From the NCBI GenBank assembly GCA_028293745.1, contig JAQGOF010000127.1, positions 1-64,000 of the forward strand: a stretch of DNA of 64,000 bases, written 5' to 3'. Below, piece after piece: positions 9,283-16,730 of this stretch; within the stretch, counting starts at the first letter, position 1, and each line of letters starts with the position of its first letter. This DNA is from Gammaproteobacteria bacterium (GTDB lineage: Bacteria; Pseudomonadota; Gammaproteobacteria; Steroidobacterales; Steroidobacteraceae). The position numbers and the translations under genes are program-made. The notes under the pieces were generated by a model. The model was not told where the DNA came from and searched no databases. It saw nothing but the letters and a program-made list of their open reading frames with translations.

Positions 9283-10482
9283 GTGCGCAGGCGTGACTTC
9301 CTCGAATGGCCCTTCTTCACGACGGCGCACCGTGACCTGGCCGAACGGGTGGACTCATGGGCCACACAGCACTTCAGTGGCGAGGCGCACGCGGAAGATC
9401 GCGATTCCGTCGACGCAGCCTGCCGCGAACGGGTGCGCGATCTCGGTCGTGCCGGCTGGACACGTTACTCGGTGCCCTTTGACCCTGAGGCACCCGTTGC
9501 CGAGTTCGATGTTCGAGCGCTGGCCCTGATCAGGGAGACGCTCGCGTGGCACGACGGGCTTGCCGATTTCGCTTTTGCGATGCAGGGTTTGGGCAGCGGA
9601 GCCATCTCTCTCGCCGGCTCACATGAGATCAAGCATCGATACCTGCCGCGCGTCGCCGCTGGCGAAGCCATTGCCGCATTCGCGCTTTCGGAGCCCGATG
9701 CCGGCTCGGATGTTGCCGCGATCAACTGCAGCGCCCGCCGGGAGGGCGATGCGTACGTGTTGGACGGTCAGAAGACCTGGATCTCCAATGGTGGGATCGC
9801 AGACTTCTATTGTGTCTTCGCGCGTACCAGCCCCGCTGAGCATCGTCCGGATGGCTCGGTGACAGCCCGGGGAATCAGCGCCTTCGTCGTCGATGCCCAG
9901 ACTCCCGGATTCTCGATTGCCAAGCGCATCGATGTCATCGCGCCCCATCCGCTCGCCACCATTTCGTTCTCGGGGTGTCGCATCCCCGCGGCGCAGCGGC
10001 TGGGCCCTGAGGGCGAGGGCTTCAAGCTGGCGATGCGCACGCTCGATGTCTTTCGGACCTCGGTTGCCGGTGCCGCACTGGGCTTTGCGCAGCGTGCCCT
10101 CGACGAGGCACTCAAACATTCTCTCGCGCGCCCGATGTTCGGCAAAACACTTTCGGACCTGCAGTTGACGCAGGCAGCGCTGGCTGACATGGCAACTGAA
10201 GTTGACGCGGCTCGATTGCAGACGTACCGCGCGGCCTGGCTGCGCGACCGTGGCGAGACCGTAACCAAGGAAGTCGCGATGGCAAAGATGGCGGCGACCG
10301 AATCGGCGCAACGCGCAATTGACCGCGCGGTGCAGCTTTTTGGCGGCCGGGGTGTCGTTCACGGCGAGACCGTCGAGCGCCTCTATCGCGACATCCGCGC
10401 ATTACGTATCTATGAAGGGGCCACAGAAGTGCAGAAACTGATCATCGCGCGCGAGTTGCTCAACAGCGCGCGCAGGACTTGA
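9283..10482 (+). CDS. acyl-CoA dehydrogenase
   Basis: Protein of 399 residues with the standard three-domain flavoenzyme layout. Signatures are [12 protein letters not shown] in the middle domain, [14 protein letters not shown], and the C-terminal [11 protein letters not shown] and [18 protein letters not shown], whose YEG Glu is the expected catalytic base. The start is GTG 9283 ([12 protein letters not shown]) with GAGGGA ten bases upstream; a longer reading frame that extends back into the hydratase gene has no family similarity. It would desaturate an acyl-CoA in the ring beta-oxidation sequence, passing electrons to electron-transfer flavoprotein. Its substrate is unknown. Confidence 0.88.
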   Translation: MRRRDFLEWPFFTTAHRDLAERVDSWATQHFSGEAHAEDRDSVDAACRERVRDLGRAGWTRYSVPFDPEAPVAEFDVRALALIRETLAWHDGLADFAFAMQGLGSGAISLAGSHEIKHRYLPRVAAGEAIAAFALSEPDAGSDVAAINCSARREGDAYVLDGQKTWISNGGIADFYCVFARTSPAEHRPDGSVTARGISAFVVDAQTPGFSIAKRIDVIAPHPLATISFSGCRIPAAQRLGPEGEGFKLAMRTLDVFRTSVAGAALGFAQRALDEALKHSLARPMFGKTLSDLQLTQAALADMATEVDAARLQTYRAAWLRDRGETVTKEVAMAKMAATESAQRAIDRAVQLFGGRGVVHGETVERLYRDIRALRIYEGATEVQKLIIARELLNSARRT

Positions 10483-10485
10483 CCG

Positions 10486-10884
10486 ATGCAAGTTCTGAAA
10501 CCCGCCGATTGGCCGCGACCCAACGGTTACAGCAACGGCATCGCCGCCACGGGACGCCAGATCTTCGTGGCCGGCCAGGTGGGGTGGGACGCCGAATGCC
10601 GCTTCAACAGCACCCGGCTGGCCGACCAGGTGAAGCAGGCTCTGCGGAACATCTGTGCCGTGCTCGCGGAGGCGAAGGCCGGACCCGAGCACATCGTGCG
10701 GCTGACCTGGTATCTCACCAGCCGCGACGAGTATCTCTCGGAGCTGGAAAGCATCGGGGCGGCGTATCGGGATGTCATGGGTAAGAACTTCCCTGTCATG
10801 AGCGTCGTGCAGGTGGTTGCTCTGATGGAAGCACAGGCGAAAGTTGAAATCGAGGCGACCGCGGTCGTGCCTCCGCAAAACTAG
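10486..10884 (+). CDS. Rid-family (YjgF/YER057c/UK114) protein
   Basis: Protein of 132 residues with the Rid fold: N-terminal PRPNGYSNGI, GRQIFVAGQVGWD, and VEIEATAVV at the end. Archetypal RidA hydrolyses enamines and imines to ketones plus ammonia, using an Arg in a P-x-R-(S/T) segment. Here the matching segment is FPVMSVVQV, so that Arg is replaced by Met and the protein belongs to a divergent Rid subgroup. In this operon the ring-reduction product expected from anthraniloyl-CoA is an enamine, so a role in releasing the amino group as ammonia is attractive but unproven. It begins three bases after the acyl-CoA dehydrogenase stop. Confidence 0.85.
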   Translation: MQVLKPADWPRPNGYSNGIAATGRQIFVAGQVGWDAECRFNSTRLADQVKQALRNICAVLAEAKAGPEHIVRLTWYLTSRDEYLSELESIGAAYRDVMGKNFPVMSVVQVVALMEAQAKVEIEATAVVPPQN

Positions 10885-10891
10885 TGCCACC

Positions 10892-12343
10892 ATGTGGCGG
10901 CCACCCGAGCGCATTCGATACAACGCCCACGGCGGCCGGTGGCCGGATGCTGCCCAGGCCGCCGCCGCACGCCTCTTTTCCCCGATAAAGGTCGGGCCCA
11001 TCACGCTGGCCCAGCGAACCTGGGTGCCCGCGATGGTTCCCTGGCGGGCGAGCGAGACTGGATTCGTCACTCCCGAAGTGTTGGAGTGGTATGAACGCTT
11101 TGCGCGCGGCCGGCCGGGCGCGATTGTCGTGGAGGCCACGGGAATCAGGGATGTGCCCAGCGGGCCCTTGCTGCGCGCCGGTCACGATCGGTTCCTGCCC
11201 GGCCTGCGTGATCTGGTCCGTGTCGTGCGCACGGCCAGCGAGGGAGAGACCCGGCTGTTCATCCAGTTGATCGACTTCCTGGCGATCCGGCGTCGGCCGC
11301 TGCCCTCCCGATTTTTCGGCGAATTCCTGGCGATCACTGCGCAACACCGGGCCGCGTTCGCGGATCCGGAGGCGACGGACGCTGAAGTGCGTTCGTGGCT
11401 CGTTTCGCTGCCTCCGGAAGACGCCGCGAAAGTGCTCGATGCGCGTGAGCTCAACTCGCTCGAGTTTGGAGCGCGTGAGCGTGTGACAGACACACATCTG
11501 GATCAGATTCGGGATCTGCCGGCGCAATTGCCAATACTGTTCGGCAACGCTGCACGACGCTCTCGTGAGGCAGGATTTGACGGTGTGGAGCTGCATTTCG
11601 CTCACGCATACACGATGGCATCATTCCTGTCGCGGTCAAACACACGCGACGATGGCTACGGAGGCGCGCTAACCAACAGAGTGCGGCTTCCGTTGGAAGT
11701 GTATTCGCGCGTGCGGGCGGAGGTGGGGCAGGATTTTGTGGTTGGATGCCGGTTCCTTGCGGACGAGTGCATCGCAGGCGGCTCCAATGCCGATGATGCC
11801 GCATTCTTCGGAACCGAGTTTGCACATGCCGGAATGGACTTCCTGTCGCTGTCACGAGGGGGAAAGTTCGACGACGCAAAGCAGCCGAAGATTGGCGACG
11901 CGGCATATCCCTACACTGGCCGCAGCGGCTACGAGTGCATGCCCTCCTACTATTCCGATGCGGCCGGCCCCTTCGGCCGCAACCTGGAATCCACCGCGCG
12001 AGTCCGGGAGGCCGTGCGCCAGAGTGGATTTGCGACGCCCGTGGTGGCGGCCGGTGGCATCCACAGCTTTGAGCAGGCCGAAGCGTGCCTTGCCAGCGGG
12101 AAGGCCGACATTGTCGGTTTCGCGCGCCAGGCCCTTGCCGACCCTGATTGGTTCCGCAAGGTTGTTACGGGCCACGGCTCGCAGGTGCGACTGTGCCTGT
12201 ACACCAACTACTGCGAAGCCCTCGACCAGCGCCATCGCCAGGTGACCTGCGAGCTGTGGGATCGCGAAGCGCTCGATGAGCCGGGTGTCAGGCTATCCGC
12301 CGATGGTAAAAGGCGGTTGACCCCGCCGCCATGGAAGCCGTAA
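10892..12343 (+). CDS. NADH:flavin oxidoreductase, Old Yellow Enzyme family
   Basis: Protein of 483 residues, a TIM-barrel flavin oxidoreductase. It has LFSPIKVGPITLAQRTWVPA at the first strand, GFDGVELHFAHAYTMASFLS with the usual His, GYGGALTNRVRLPLEV, and the FMN-phosphate strand VVAAGGIHSF followed by VGFARQALADP. An insert of about 90 residues lies between strands (about 125-215). The C-terminal CLYTNYCEALDQ...VTC has three cysteines but not the complete CxxC-type cluster site of 2,4-dienoyl-CoA reductase. It is last in the rightward operon (7 bases after the Rid gene) and probably reduces an activated double bond. It is a stand-alone relative of the reductase half of the fusion protein. 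Confidence 0.83.
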   Translation: MWRPPERIRYNAHGGRWPDAAQAAAARLFSPIKVGPITLAQRTWVPAMVPWRASETGFVTPEVLEWYERFARGRPGAIVVEATGIRDVPSGPLLRAGHDRFLPGLRDLVRVVRTASEGETRLFIQLIDFLAIRRRPLPSRFFGEFLAITAQHRAAFADPEATDAEVRSWLVSLPPEDAAKVLDARELNSLEFGARERVTDTHLDQIRDLPAQLPILFGNAARRSREAGFDGVELHFAHAYTMASFLSRSNTRDDGYGGALTNRVRLPLEVYSRVRAEVGQDFVVGCRFLADECIAGGSNADDAAFFGTEFAHAGMDFLSLSRGGKFDDAKQPKIGDAAYPYTGRSGYECMPSYYSDAAGPFGRNLESTARVREAVRQSGFATPVVAAGGIHSFEQAEACLASGKADIVGFARQALADPDWFRKVVTGHGSQVRLCLYTNYCEALDQRHRQVTCELWDREALDEPGVRLSADGKRRLTPPPWKP

Positions 12344-12348
12344 CGGCC

Positions 12349-12654
12349 CTACTGCTTCTTATTCCACATCCGGCACCAACCGTTGGCGTCGACGCTCTTT
12401 CCCGGGAAAAACGTGCATGGACCGCCTGCGGGGTCGCCCGCCTTCCCCTGATACCAGGAGCAATTGGAACAGGTGGATCCGGCCTGGTAGGCCGGGCTTG
12501 CCTTCGTGTCAACGCGCTTCGCATCTGACACGTAGCCCAGCGCGGCAGACAGGGAGTCCTTCTCGTTGACTTTGGGCTGAGGCTCGCCTGCGAGTGCGCT
12601 ACCGGCGAAGAGCGTCAAAAATACCAACTGACGGCGCGAAATAGGATCAGTCAT
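12349..12654 (-). CDS. high-potential iron-sulfur protein (HiPIP)
   Basis: Protein of 101 residues. The N-terminus, SRRQLVFLTLFAGSALA, has twin arginines and a hydrophobic stretch, consistent with Tat export after folding with its cluster; cleavage is expected after about residue 22. The mature part has four cysteines at 62, 65, 80 and 94 in C-x2-C-x14-C-x13-C spacing, with the aromatic-rich surroundings of HiPIPs (NCSWYQG, GWCRMW). These proteins carry a [4Fe-4S] cluster cycling between +2 and +3 and move electrons in the periplasm. It follows the TetR gene by 9 bases on the same strand, with AGGA ahead of the ATG, so the two probably form one transcript. The partner is unknown. Confidence 0.88.
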   Translation of the reverse strand: MTDPISRRQLVFLTLFAGSALAGEPQPKVNEKDSLSAALGYVSDAKRVDTKASPAYQAGSTCSNCSWYQGKAGDPAGGPCTFFPGKSVDANGWCRMWNKKQ

Positions 12655-12663
12655 GGTGCCATC

Positions 12664-13299
12664 CTAAACGACCAAGTGTAGACCATCGAGCGCGCGGATG
12701 GCGAGAGCCTGGACCAGGCGGCAAACTGTCCCGACACTGCGGCCCTTGTCCGCGAGCCCGGAAAATACCGCGTGGCCGGTGAGAACAAACAGCACGTCCA
12801 CCGCTTCTTCAAAGACTGCAGGCGATACCCGGTCCGCAGCCTCGAGCCGCTTCAGAATGGCGGTAATCAGTTTCCGGCGCCGCTCGTTGCGCTCCCGGAT
12901 CGCGCGCTCCAACCGCGGATCCGCCACGCCGGCGCCGATGATCTGGCCAAGCATCCGCCGGTTGAAATACCAGAACTCGCAAAAAATCGTGACCAATCGC
13001 AGCAAGGCCACGCGCGGATCCTTTTCGGCCATTGCCGCGGGCAGGCGATACAGTCCGCCGCGGAACGCCACATCGTCGAATACCGCCTCGAGCAATCCGC
13101 GCCGCGATCCGAACTGGTTATAGACCGTCAGCCGTGTAACACCTGCCTGTGCGGCGACCGATTCCAGCGACAGGCTCCGCAAGCCTTTGGCCGACCGCAA
13201 CTGCCGGTTTGCGGCGGCAATGATGCGGGCGCGGGTCTTTTCAGCTGCGGAATCGCGCTTGGCGCTGCGATAGCCGCGCCTCTTCGCCGCCGGTCTCAT
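12664..13299 (-). CDS. TetR-family transcriptional regulator
   Basis: Protein of 211 residues. An N-terminal basic tail leads into the TetR DNA-binding domain: RARIIAAANRQLRSAKGL, then SLESVAAQAGVTRLTVYNQF, the typical helix-turn-helix with TVYNQFGSRRGLLEAV. The C-terminal ligand-binding domain is divergent and gives no clue to the ligand. I chose ATG 13299 (MRPAAKRRGYR), since a longer upstream frame crosses the divergent promoter region and shows no homology. It is divergent from a small membrane protein gene, with a perfect palindrome between them that is the likely operator, and it probably controls both that gene and its own unit with the HiPIP. Confidence 0.88.
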   Translation of the reverse strand: MRPAAKRRGYRSAKRDSAAEKTRARIIAAANRQLRSAKGLRSLSLESVAAQAGVTRLTVYNQFGSRRGLLEAVFDDVAFRGGLYRLPAAMAEKDPRVALLRLVTIFCEFWYFNRRMLGQIIGAGVADPRLERAIRERNERRRKLITAILKRLEAADRVSPAVFEEAVDVLFVLTGHAVFSGLADKGRSVGTVCRLVQALAIRALDGLHLVV

Positions 13300-13321
13300 T
13301 GCGCCCGCCGCATTAATTCGG

Positions 13322-13336
13322 TATACATCATGTATA
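13322..13336. promoter_or_regulatory. palindromic operator between tetR and the membrane-protein gene
   Basis: TATACATCATGTATA is a perfect 7+1+7 palindrome in the 64-base gap between two divergent genes. It overlaps -10-like hexamers on both strands (TATAGT rightward, TATACA leftward). A TetR dimer bound here would block both promoters. Palindrome seen directly; binding inferred from the neighbouring tetR. Confidence 0.65.
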
Positions 13337-13363
13337 GTTAATTTAGCGCGCCGGAGGCGTACG

Positions 13364-13723
13364 ATGCAAACTCTCCTCATTGTTTTGATCGGGCTGCATA
13401 TTCTCGCCGGCGTGTTCTGGGCCGGCTCCACGTTCGCAGTCGCCCGCTCCGGCGGCGCGGGTGCGCAGACACTGTTTCGTCCCCAGATGGGAGCTGCGAC
13501 GATTACGGTTCTTGCGGGCATCGGGCTCTGGGGAATCCTGCATCGCGGCGCGATGGGACCGATGGAGCACACGCTGGCGCTCGGCGCACTGTGCGCGATA
13601 GCAGCTGCGGGGGTTCAGGGCGCTACGCACAGGAAGAATCCGCTCAAGGGACAACGCATCGCAGCAGGGCTGCTGGCAGTTGCGGTAATCTGCATGGCGA
13701 TCGCACGCTTCGTCGGCTTTTGA
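13364..13723 (+). CDS. small integral membrane protein, unknown function
   Basis: Protein of 119 residues with about four hydrophobic segments: residues 3-25 (LLIVLIGLHILAGVFWAGST), roughly 42-60, 70-85 and 98-116. The first helix with LHILAGVFWAGS resembles the start of small CopD-like or DUF2269-type membrane proteins, but I do not recognise the family with confidence. A strong ribosome site, GGAGG, lies 6 bases before ATG 13364. It is divergent from tetR and only 14 bases ahead of apbE, so the two are probably co-transcribed and under TetR control. Confidence 0.7.
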   Translation: MQTLLIVLIGLHILAGVFWAGSTFAVARSGGAGAQTLFRPQMGAATITVLAGIGLWGILHRGAMGPMEHTLALGALCAIAAAGVQGATHRKNPLKGQRIAAGLLAVAVICMAIARFVGF

Positions 13724-13737
13724 CACGAGACCGCTTG

Positions 13738-14745
13738 ATGACCATTCGCTTCGCCGTTGTCGCCCTGCTCTTCGCCCTTGCGTCACTGCCCGTGCGCGCG
13801 GAATGGCGTGACCGCACGGAAGCGATCATGGGAACGCGTATCTATGTTGAGGTCTGGAGCGACGACGCTGCCAAGGGCGACGAAGCGAACGAGGCGGTCA
13901 TGGCGGAGATGCGCCGCATCGACGATCTGATGAGCCACTACAAGCCCGAGAGCCAGCTTTCACAGATCAATGCCCGCGCGGCGCAGGAGCCGGTGCAAGT
14001 CGATCCGGAGCTGTTCGACCTGATCAAATTGTCAACGCACTATTCGGTCATCACCGAAGGGGCGTTCGACATCACGTACGCAAGCGTTGGGCACTTGTAT
14101 GACTACCCCCATCATGTGAAGCCAACCGAGGAGCAGATCAAGGCCGCCCTGCCCGGGGTGAATTGGCGCAACATGTTGCTCGACCCTGTGCACCACACGG
14201 TGCGATTCGAGCGCCCTGGCATGCGTATCGACCTTGGCGGCATCGGCAAGGGGTACGCCGTGGATCGCGGGATAGCGATCCTGCAGGCGCGTGGATTCAA
14301 ACATGCGCTCGTGACCGCGGGCGGCGATTCGCGAATCATCGGCGACCGCATGGGACGGCCGTGGGTCGTCGGCATTCGCAACCCCGACGACAAAAACAAG
14401 GTGGTCACGCGCATCCCGATCGTCAACTCGGCGATGTCGACATCAGGCGACTATGAGCGGTACTTCGACGAAGGTGGAGTCAGGTATCACCACATCATCG
14501 ACCCGCGCACAGGTCACTCGGCGAGCAAAGTCCGTAGCGCAACAATCCTCGGGCCTACTGCGACTGAAACCGACGGCATGTCAAAGACGGCCTTCGTGCT
14601 GGGCCCGGAAAAGGCACTCGAGATCATCAACCGCATGCCGCAGTACGACGCGATATTCGTAACGCCGGAGGGGAAGATCCTTTACTCGAATGGCCTCGCT
14701 CCCCCGCCACCGCCGAAAGAGGCGGCGGCGCCCCGGAAGCATTGA
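13738..14745 (+). CDS. apbE: FAD:protein FMN transferase
   Basis: Protein of 335 residues. Residues 1-21 are a signal peptide ending VRA, so it is exported. The ApbE body includes IMGTRIYVEVWS, the DLGGIGKGYAVD segment, a GGDSRIIG strand, and HHIIDPRTGHSA for metal binding. ApbE proteins move FMN from FAD to a Thr in target proteins such as NqrB/NqrC, RnfG and urocanate-type flavoreductases. No target is encoded nearby. A proline- and alanine-rich tail of about 15 residues ends the protein. It starts 14 bases after the small membrane protein gene. Confidence 0.92.
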   Translation: MTIRFAVVALLFALASLPVRAEWRDRTEAIMGTRIYVEVWSDDAAKGDEANEAVMAEMRRIDDLMSHYKPESQLSQINARAAQEPVQVDPELFDLIKLSTHYSVITEGAFDITYASVGHLYDYPHHVKPTEEQIKAALPGVNWRNMLLDPVHHTVRFERPGMRIDLGGIGKGYAVDRGIAILQARGFKHALVTAGGDSRIIGDRMGRPWVVGIRNPDDKNKVVTRIPIVNSAMSTSGDYERYFDEGGVRYHHIIDPRTGHSASKVRSATILGPTATETDGMSKTAFVLGPEKALEIINRMPQYDAIFVTPEGKILYSNGLAPPPPPKEAAAPRKH

Positions 14746-14747
14746 CC

Positions 14748-15080
14748 CTACTGAGACGTGCTGCCGTGCCGCGCCTTGAGTAGCGCGTCGACCTCGGCTT
14801 CGGCTGCGAGCCAGTCCTCTTCCTCATAACCGGGAGCAAAACCCCGCCGCTCGGCGCGCAGATAAGCGCCCTCTGCGATCATCCCGCGTCTGACGTCCTC
14901 GCTGAGCGTGACGCGAGCTGGCGCCTTGGCAGTCATCTTGCGCACGCGGGGAGTCGGCGGCTTGGCGCGCGTACTTGCCGGCGCAGTCGGGGCGACCTTT
15001 TCTTCAGCCTTGATGATCTTCGGAATTTCCTTCGCGACTTCTGGGCTACGAGGGGGTTCGGTGGGACGGCGACTGGCCAT
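14748..15080 (-). CDS. DUF2934 domain protein
   Basis: Protein of 110 residues. The first two thirds are basic and rich in Pro, Ala and Lys. The C-terminal part (about 72-105) reads AYLRAERRGFAPGYEEEDW followed by LAAEAEV, the DUF2934 pattern of a short amphipathic region of unknown function. I chose ATG 15080 (MASRRPTEPPRS) because AGGAGG lies five bases upstream; a longer frame has no such site. It converges on apbE, with stops 2 bases apart, and its 5' side faces the exporter control region. Nothing in the sequence reveals its role. Confidence 0.75.
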   Translation of the reverse strand: MASRRPTEPPRSPEVAKEIPKIIKAEEKVAPTAPASTRAKPPTPRVRKMTAKAPARVTLSEDVRRGMIAEGAYLRAERRGFAPGYEEEDWLAAEAEVDALLKARHGSTSQ

Positions 15081-15251
15081 CAGATCCTCCTGGGTGGATG
15101 TTGGTGTGAGCTTGCGGGCAGGCGCACTCGCGCGCAAGCCAAAACGACAGCCGGGCCGAGACCTGCGCCGAAACTTGTACTATCGCGGGGCATGAACATG
15201 CGCTTGCGCTCCATGATCGAGCATCGCACGCAGGATGATCGTCCACCGACA

Positions 15252-15311
15252 TGTCCGCGACGTGTCCGCGATATGTCCGGTGCCCTGTCCGGTGTCCGGA
15301 GACCGGACACC
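15252..15311 (+). promoter_or_regulatory. TGTCCG repeats and inverted repeat: probable enhancer for sigma-54 activation
   Basis: TGTCCG occurs at 15252, 15263, 15274, 15286 and 15293, the first three exactly 11 bases apart and so on one face of the helix. A reversed copy, CGGACA, is at 15304-15309. The last pair lies in a perfect inverted repeat with 9-base arms GGTGTCCGG (15291-15299) and CCGGACACC (15303-15311). The cluster sits 57-113 bases ahead of the sigma-54 -24 element, where NtrC-type activators bind. This is the main content of the 313-base gap between 15081 and 15393. Confidence 0.7.
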
Positions 15312-15364
15312 CATCGCTTCTCAGCGCGGGACTCAACCATCTGATTTACAAAGATATTGTGAGT

Positions 15365-15380
15365 TGGCACATGGCGTGCA
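15365..15380 (+). promoter_or_regulatory. sigma-54 (-24/-12) promoter of the exporter operon
   Basis: TGGCAC at 15365-15370, five bases, then GTGCA at 15376-15380. This matches the sigma-54 consensus TGGCAC-N5-TTGCA with one mismatch and the required 12-base distance between the GG and GC pairs. Transcription would start near 15391, only about three bases before ATG 15394, so the first gene may be almost leaderless. Confidence 0.72.
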
Positions 15381-15393
15381 ATCCACCATTGCC

Positions 15394-16716
15394 ATGAAGA
15401 TCGCCGAACTCAAACGCCTCTCCAATTCGGATTCTGCGGCCGCATCGGTCCGGGGCACCGAGAAACAGGACACCGCGATCGCAGCTCCCAAGCGTCCTTG
15501 GCACCGACAGCGCTGGGTGTATGTTTGCGTCGTCGGCGGCATCATCCTGGCACTGCTCGTGGGCTGGCTGATACGCGCATGGTCCAACTCCAACCACGTT
15601 GTCGCTGCTGACCGACTGCGCATCGTTACAGTGACCAACGGGCGCTTTGTGCGCGATGTAGCGGCGCAGGGAACTGTCATTGCCGCCGTGAACCCGACCC
15701 TATTCGCCATCGCCCCCGGCACCGTCAGCTACTCGGTGCGTGCGGGCGATACCGTCACGAAAGGCCAGGTACTCGCGGCTATCGACAGCCCCGAGCTCAA
15801 CAACGAGTATCAGCGCGAGCACGCTACCCTGGACAGCCTCAACGCCGCGCTGTCTCGCCAGGAAATCGAAATCCGCAGACAACTGCTGACCAGCAAACAG
15901 CAGGCAGACCTTGCGCAAGTGGCGATCACCGCCGCGGAGCGCGAGCTCAAACGCGCTCAGTGGGCGTGGGATCAGCGGGCCATGAGCGAGCGCGACTATC
16001 GGCGCTCCATCGACGATGTCGCCACGGCCAAACTCAATTTCGAGCATGCGCGCGATACCGCGGGTCTCGAGCGCGACAGTGTCGTGCTGGATCTGCGGAC
16101 CCGCAGGTTGGAACGTGACCGCCAGGCGCTGGTGGTGGAAAACCTCAAGCGACGCGTCGAGGAGCTGAATGTCCGCTCGCCCGTGAATGGCATGGTCGCG
16201 AACCTCGGCCAAGCGGAGAAAGCGCGCATTCCCGAAAGCGCACCCGTCGTCACCGTGGTGGATCTCACCGCATTCGAGCTCGAATTCCAGGTTGCCGAAA
16301 CCTACGCGCGTGACATCAAGTCGGGGATGACCGCTGAGATCACGCTGGATGGCCGCCTCCAACCTGGCAGCGTCACCGCGATCTCACCCGAGGTTCGCCA
16401 GAGCCAGGTGACCGGCCGGGTCCGTTTCAGCGGCGGGCAACCTCCGGGGTTGCGCCAGAACGAGCGTGCTTCCGTGCGCATCGTCCTTGATGAGCGCGAC
16501 CAGGTGTTGAAGTTTGAACGCGGCCCGCTGATCGACGAAGGCACACACAACGTCTACGTAGTACACGGCGATCACGCCGCGCGCACTCCCGTACAACTGG
16601 GTGCGGCCTCGGTTGCAGAAATCGAAGCCCTCCACGGTCTCGCCGCAGGCGACCGCGTCATCGTTTCGGACACGCGCGACTTCAATGATGCGCCTGATCT
16701 GTTGATAGCCAATTGA
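15394..16716 (+). CDS. HlyD-family periplasmic adaptor of an ABC exporter
   Basis: Protein of 440 residues. A cytoplasmic N-terminus precedes one membrane segment (about 48-66, VYVCVVGGIILALLVGWLI). The periplasmic part has the split biotinyl-lipoyl domain (GTVSYSVRAGDTVTKGQVL and a later NVRSPVNGMVANL) around a long helical hairpin (about 160-255, heptad-rich and charged). The barrel domain with VAETYARDIKSGMTAEI follows. Such adaptors link an inner-membrane MacB-like transporter to an outer-membrane channel; no TolC-type gene is in the window. The only sensible ATG is 15394 (MKIAELKRLS), which lacks a ribosome site and lies just behind the sigma-54 promoter. First gene of a six-gene operon. 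Confidence 0.88.
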   Translation: MKIAELKRLSNSDSAAASVRGTEKQDTAIAAPKRPWHRQRWVYVCVVGGIILALLVGWLIRAWSNSNHVVAADRLRIVTVTNGRFVRDVAAQGTVIAAVNPTLFAIAPGTVSYSVRAGDTVTKGQVLAAIDSPELNNEYQREHATLDSLNAALSRQEIEIRRQLLTSKQQADLAQVAITAAERELKRAQWAWDQRAMSERDYRRSIDDVATAKLNFEHARDTAGLERDSVVLDLRTRRLERDRQALVVENLKRRVEELNVRSPVNGMVANLGQAEKARIPESAPVVTVVDLTAFELEFQVAETYARDIKSGMTAEITLDGRLQPGSVTAISPEVRQSQVTGRVRFSGGQPPGLRQNERASVRIVLDERDQVLKFERGPLIDEGTHNVYVVHGDHAARTPVQLGAASVAEIEALHGLAAGDRVIVSDTRDFNDAPDLLIAN

Positions 16717-16730
16717 AAAGGACAAGCCCC

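Noticed and set aside
12664-13572. Longer TetR protein of 302 residues
   Set aside because: The extra N-terminus runs through the operator and into the opposite-strand membrane protein gene.
15235-15393. Longer start for the HlyD adaptor (from 15235)
   Set aside because: It would translate through the activator repeats and the sigma-54 promoter, and the added residues are not adaptor-like.
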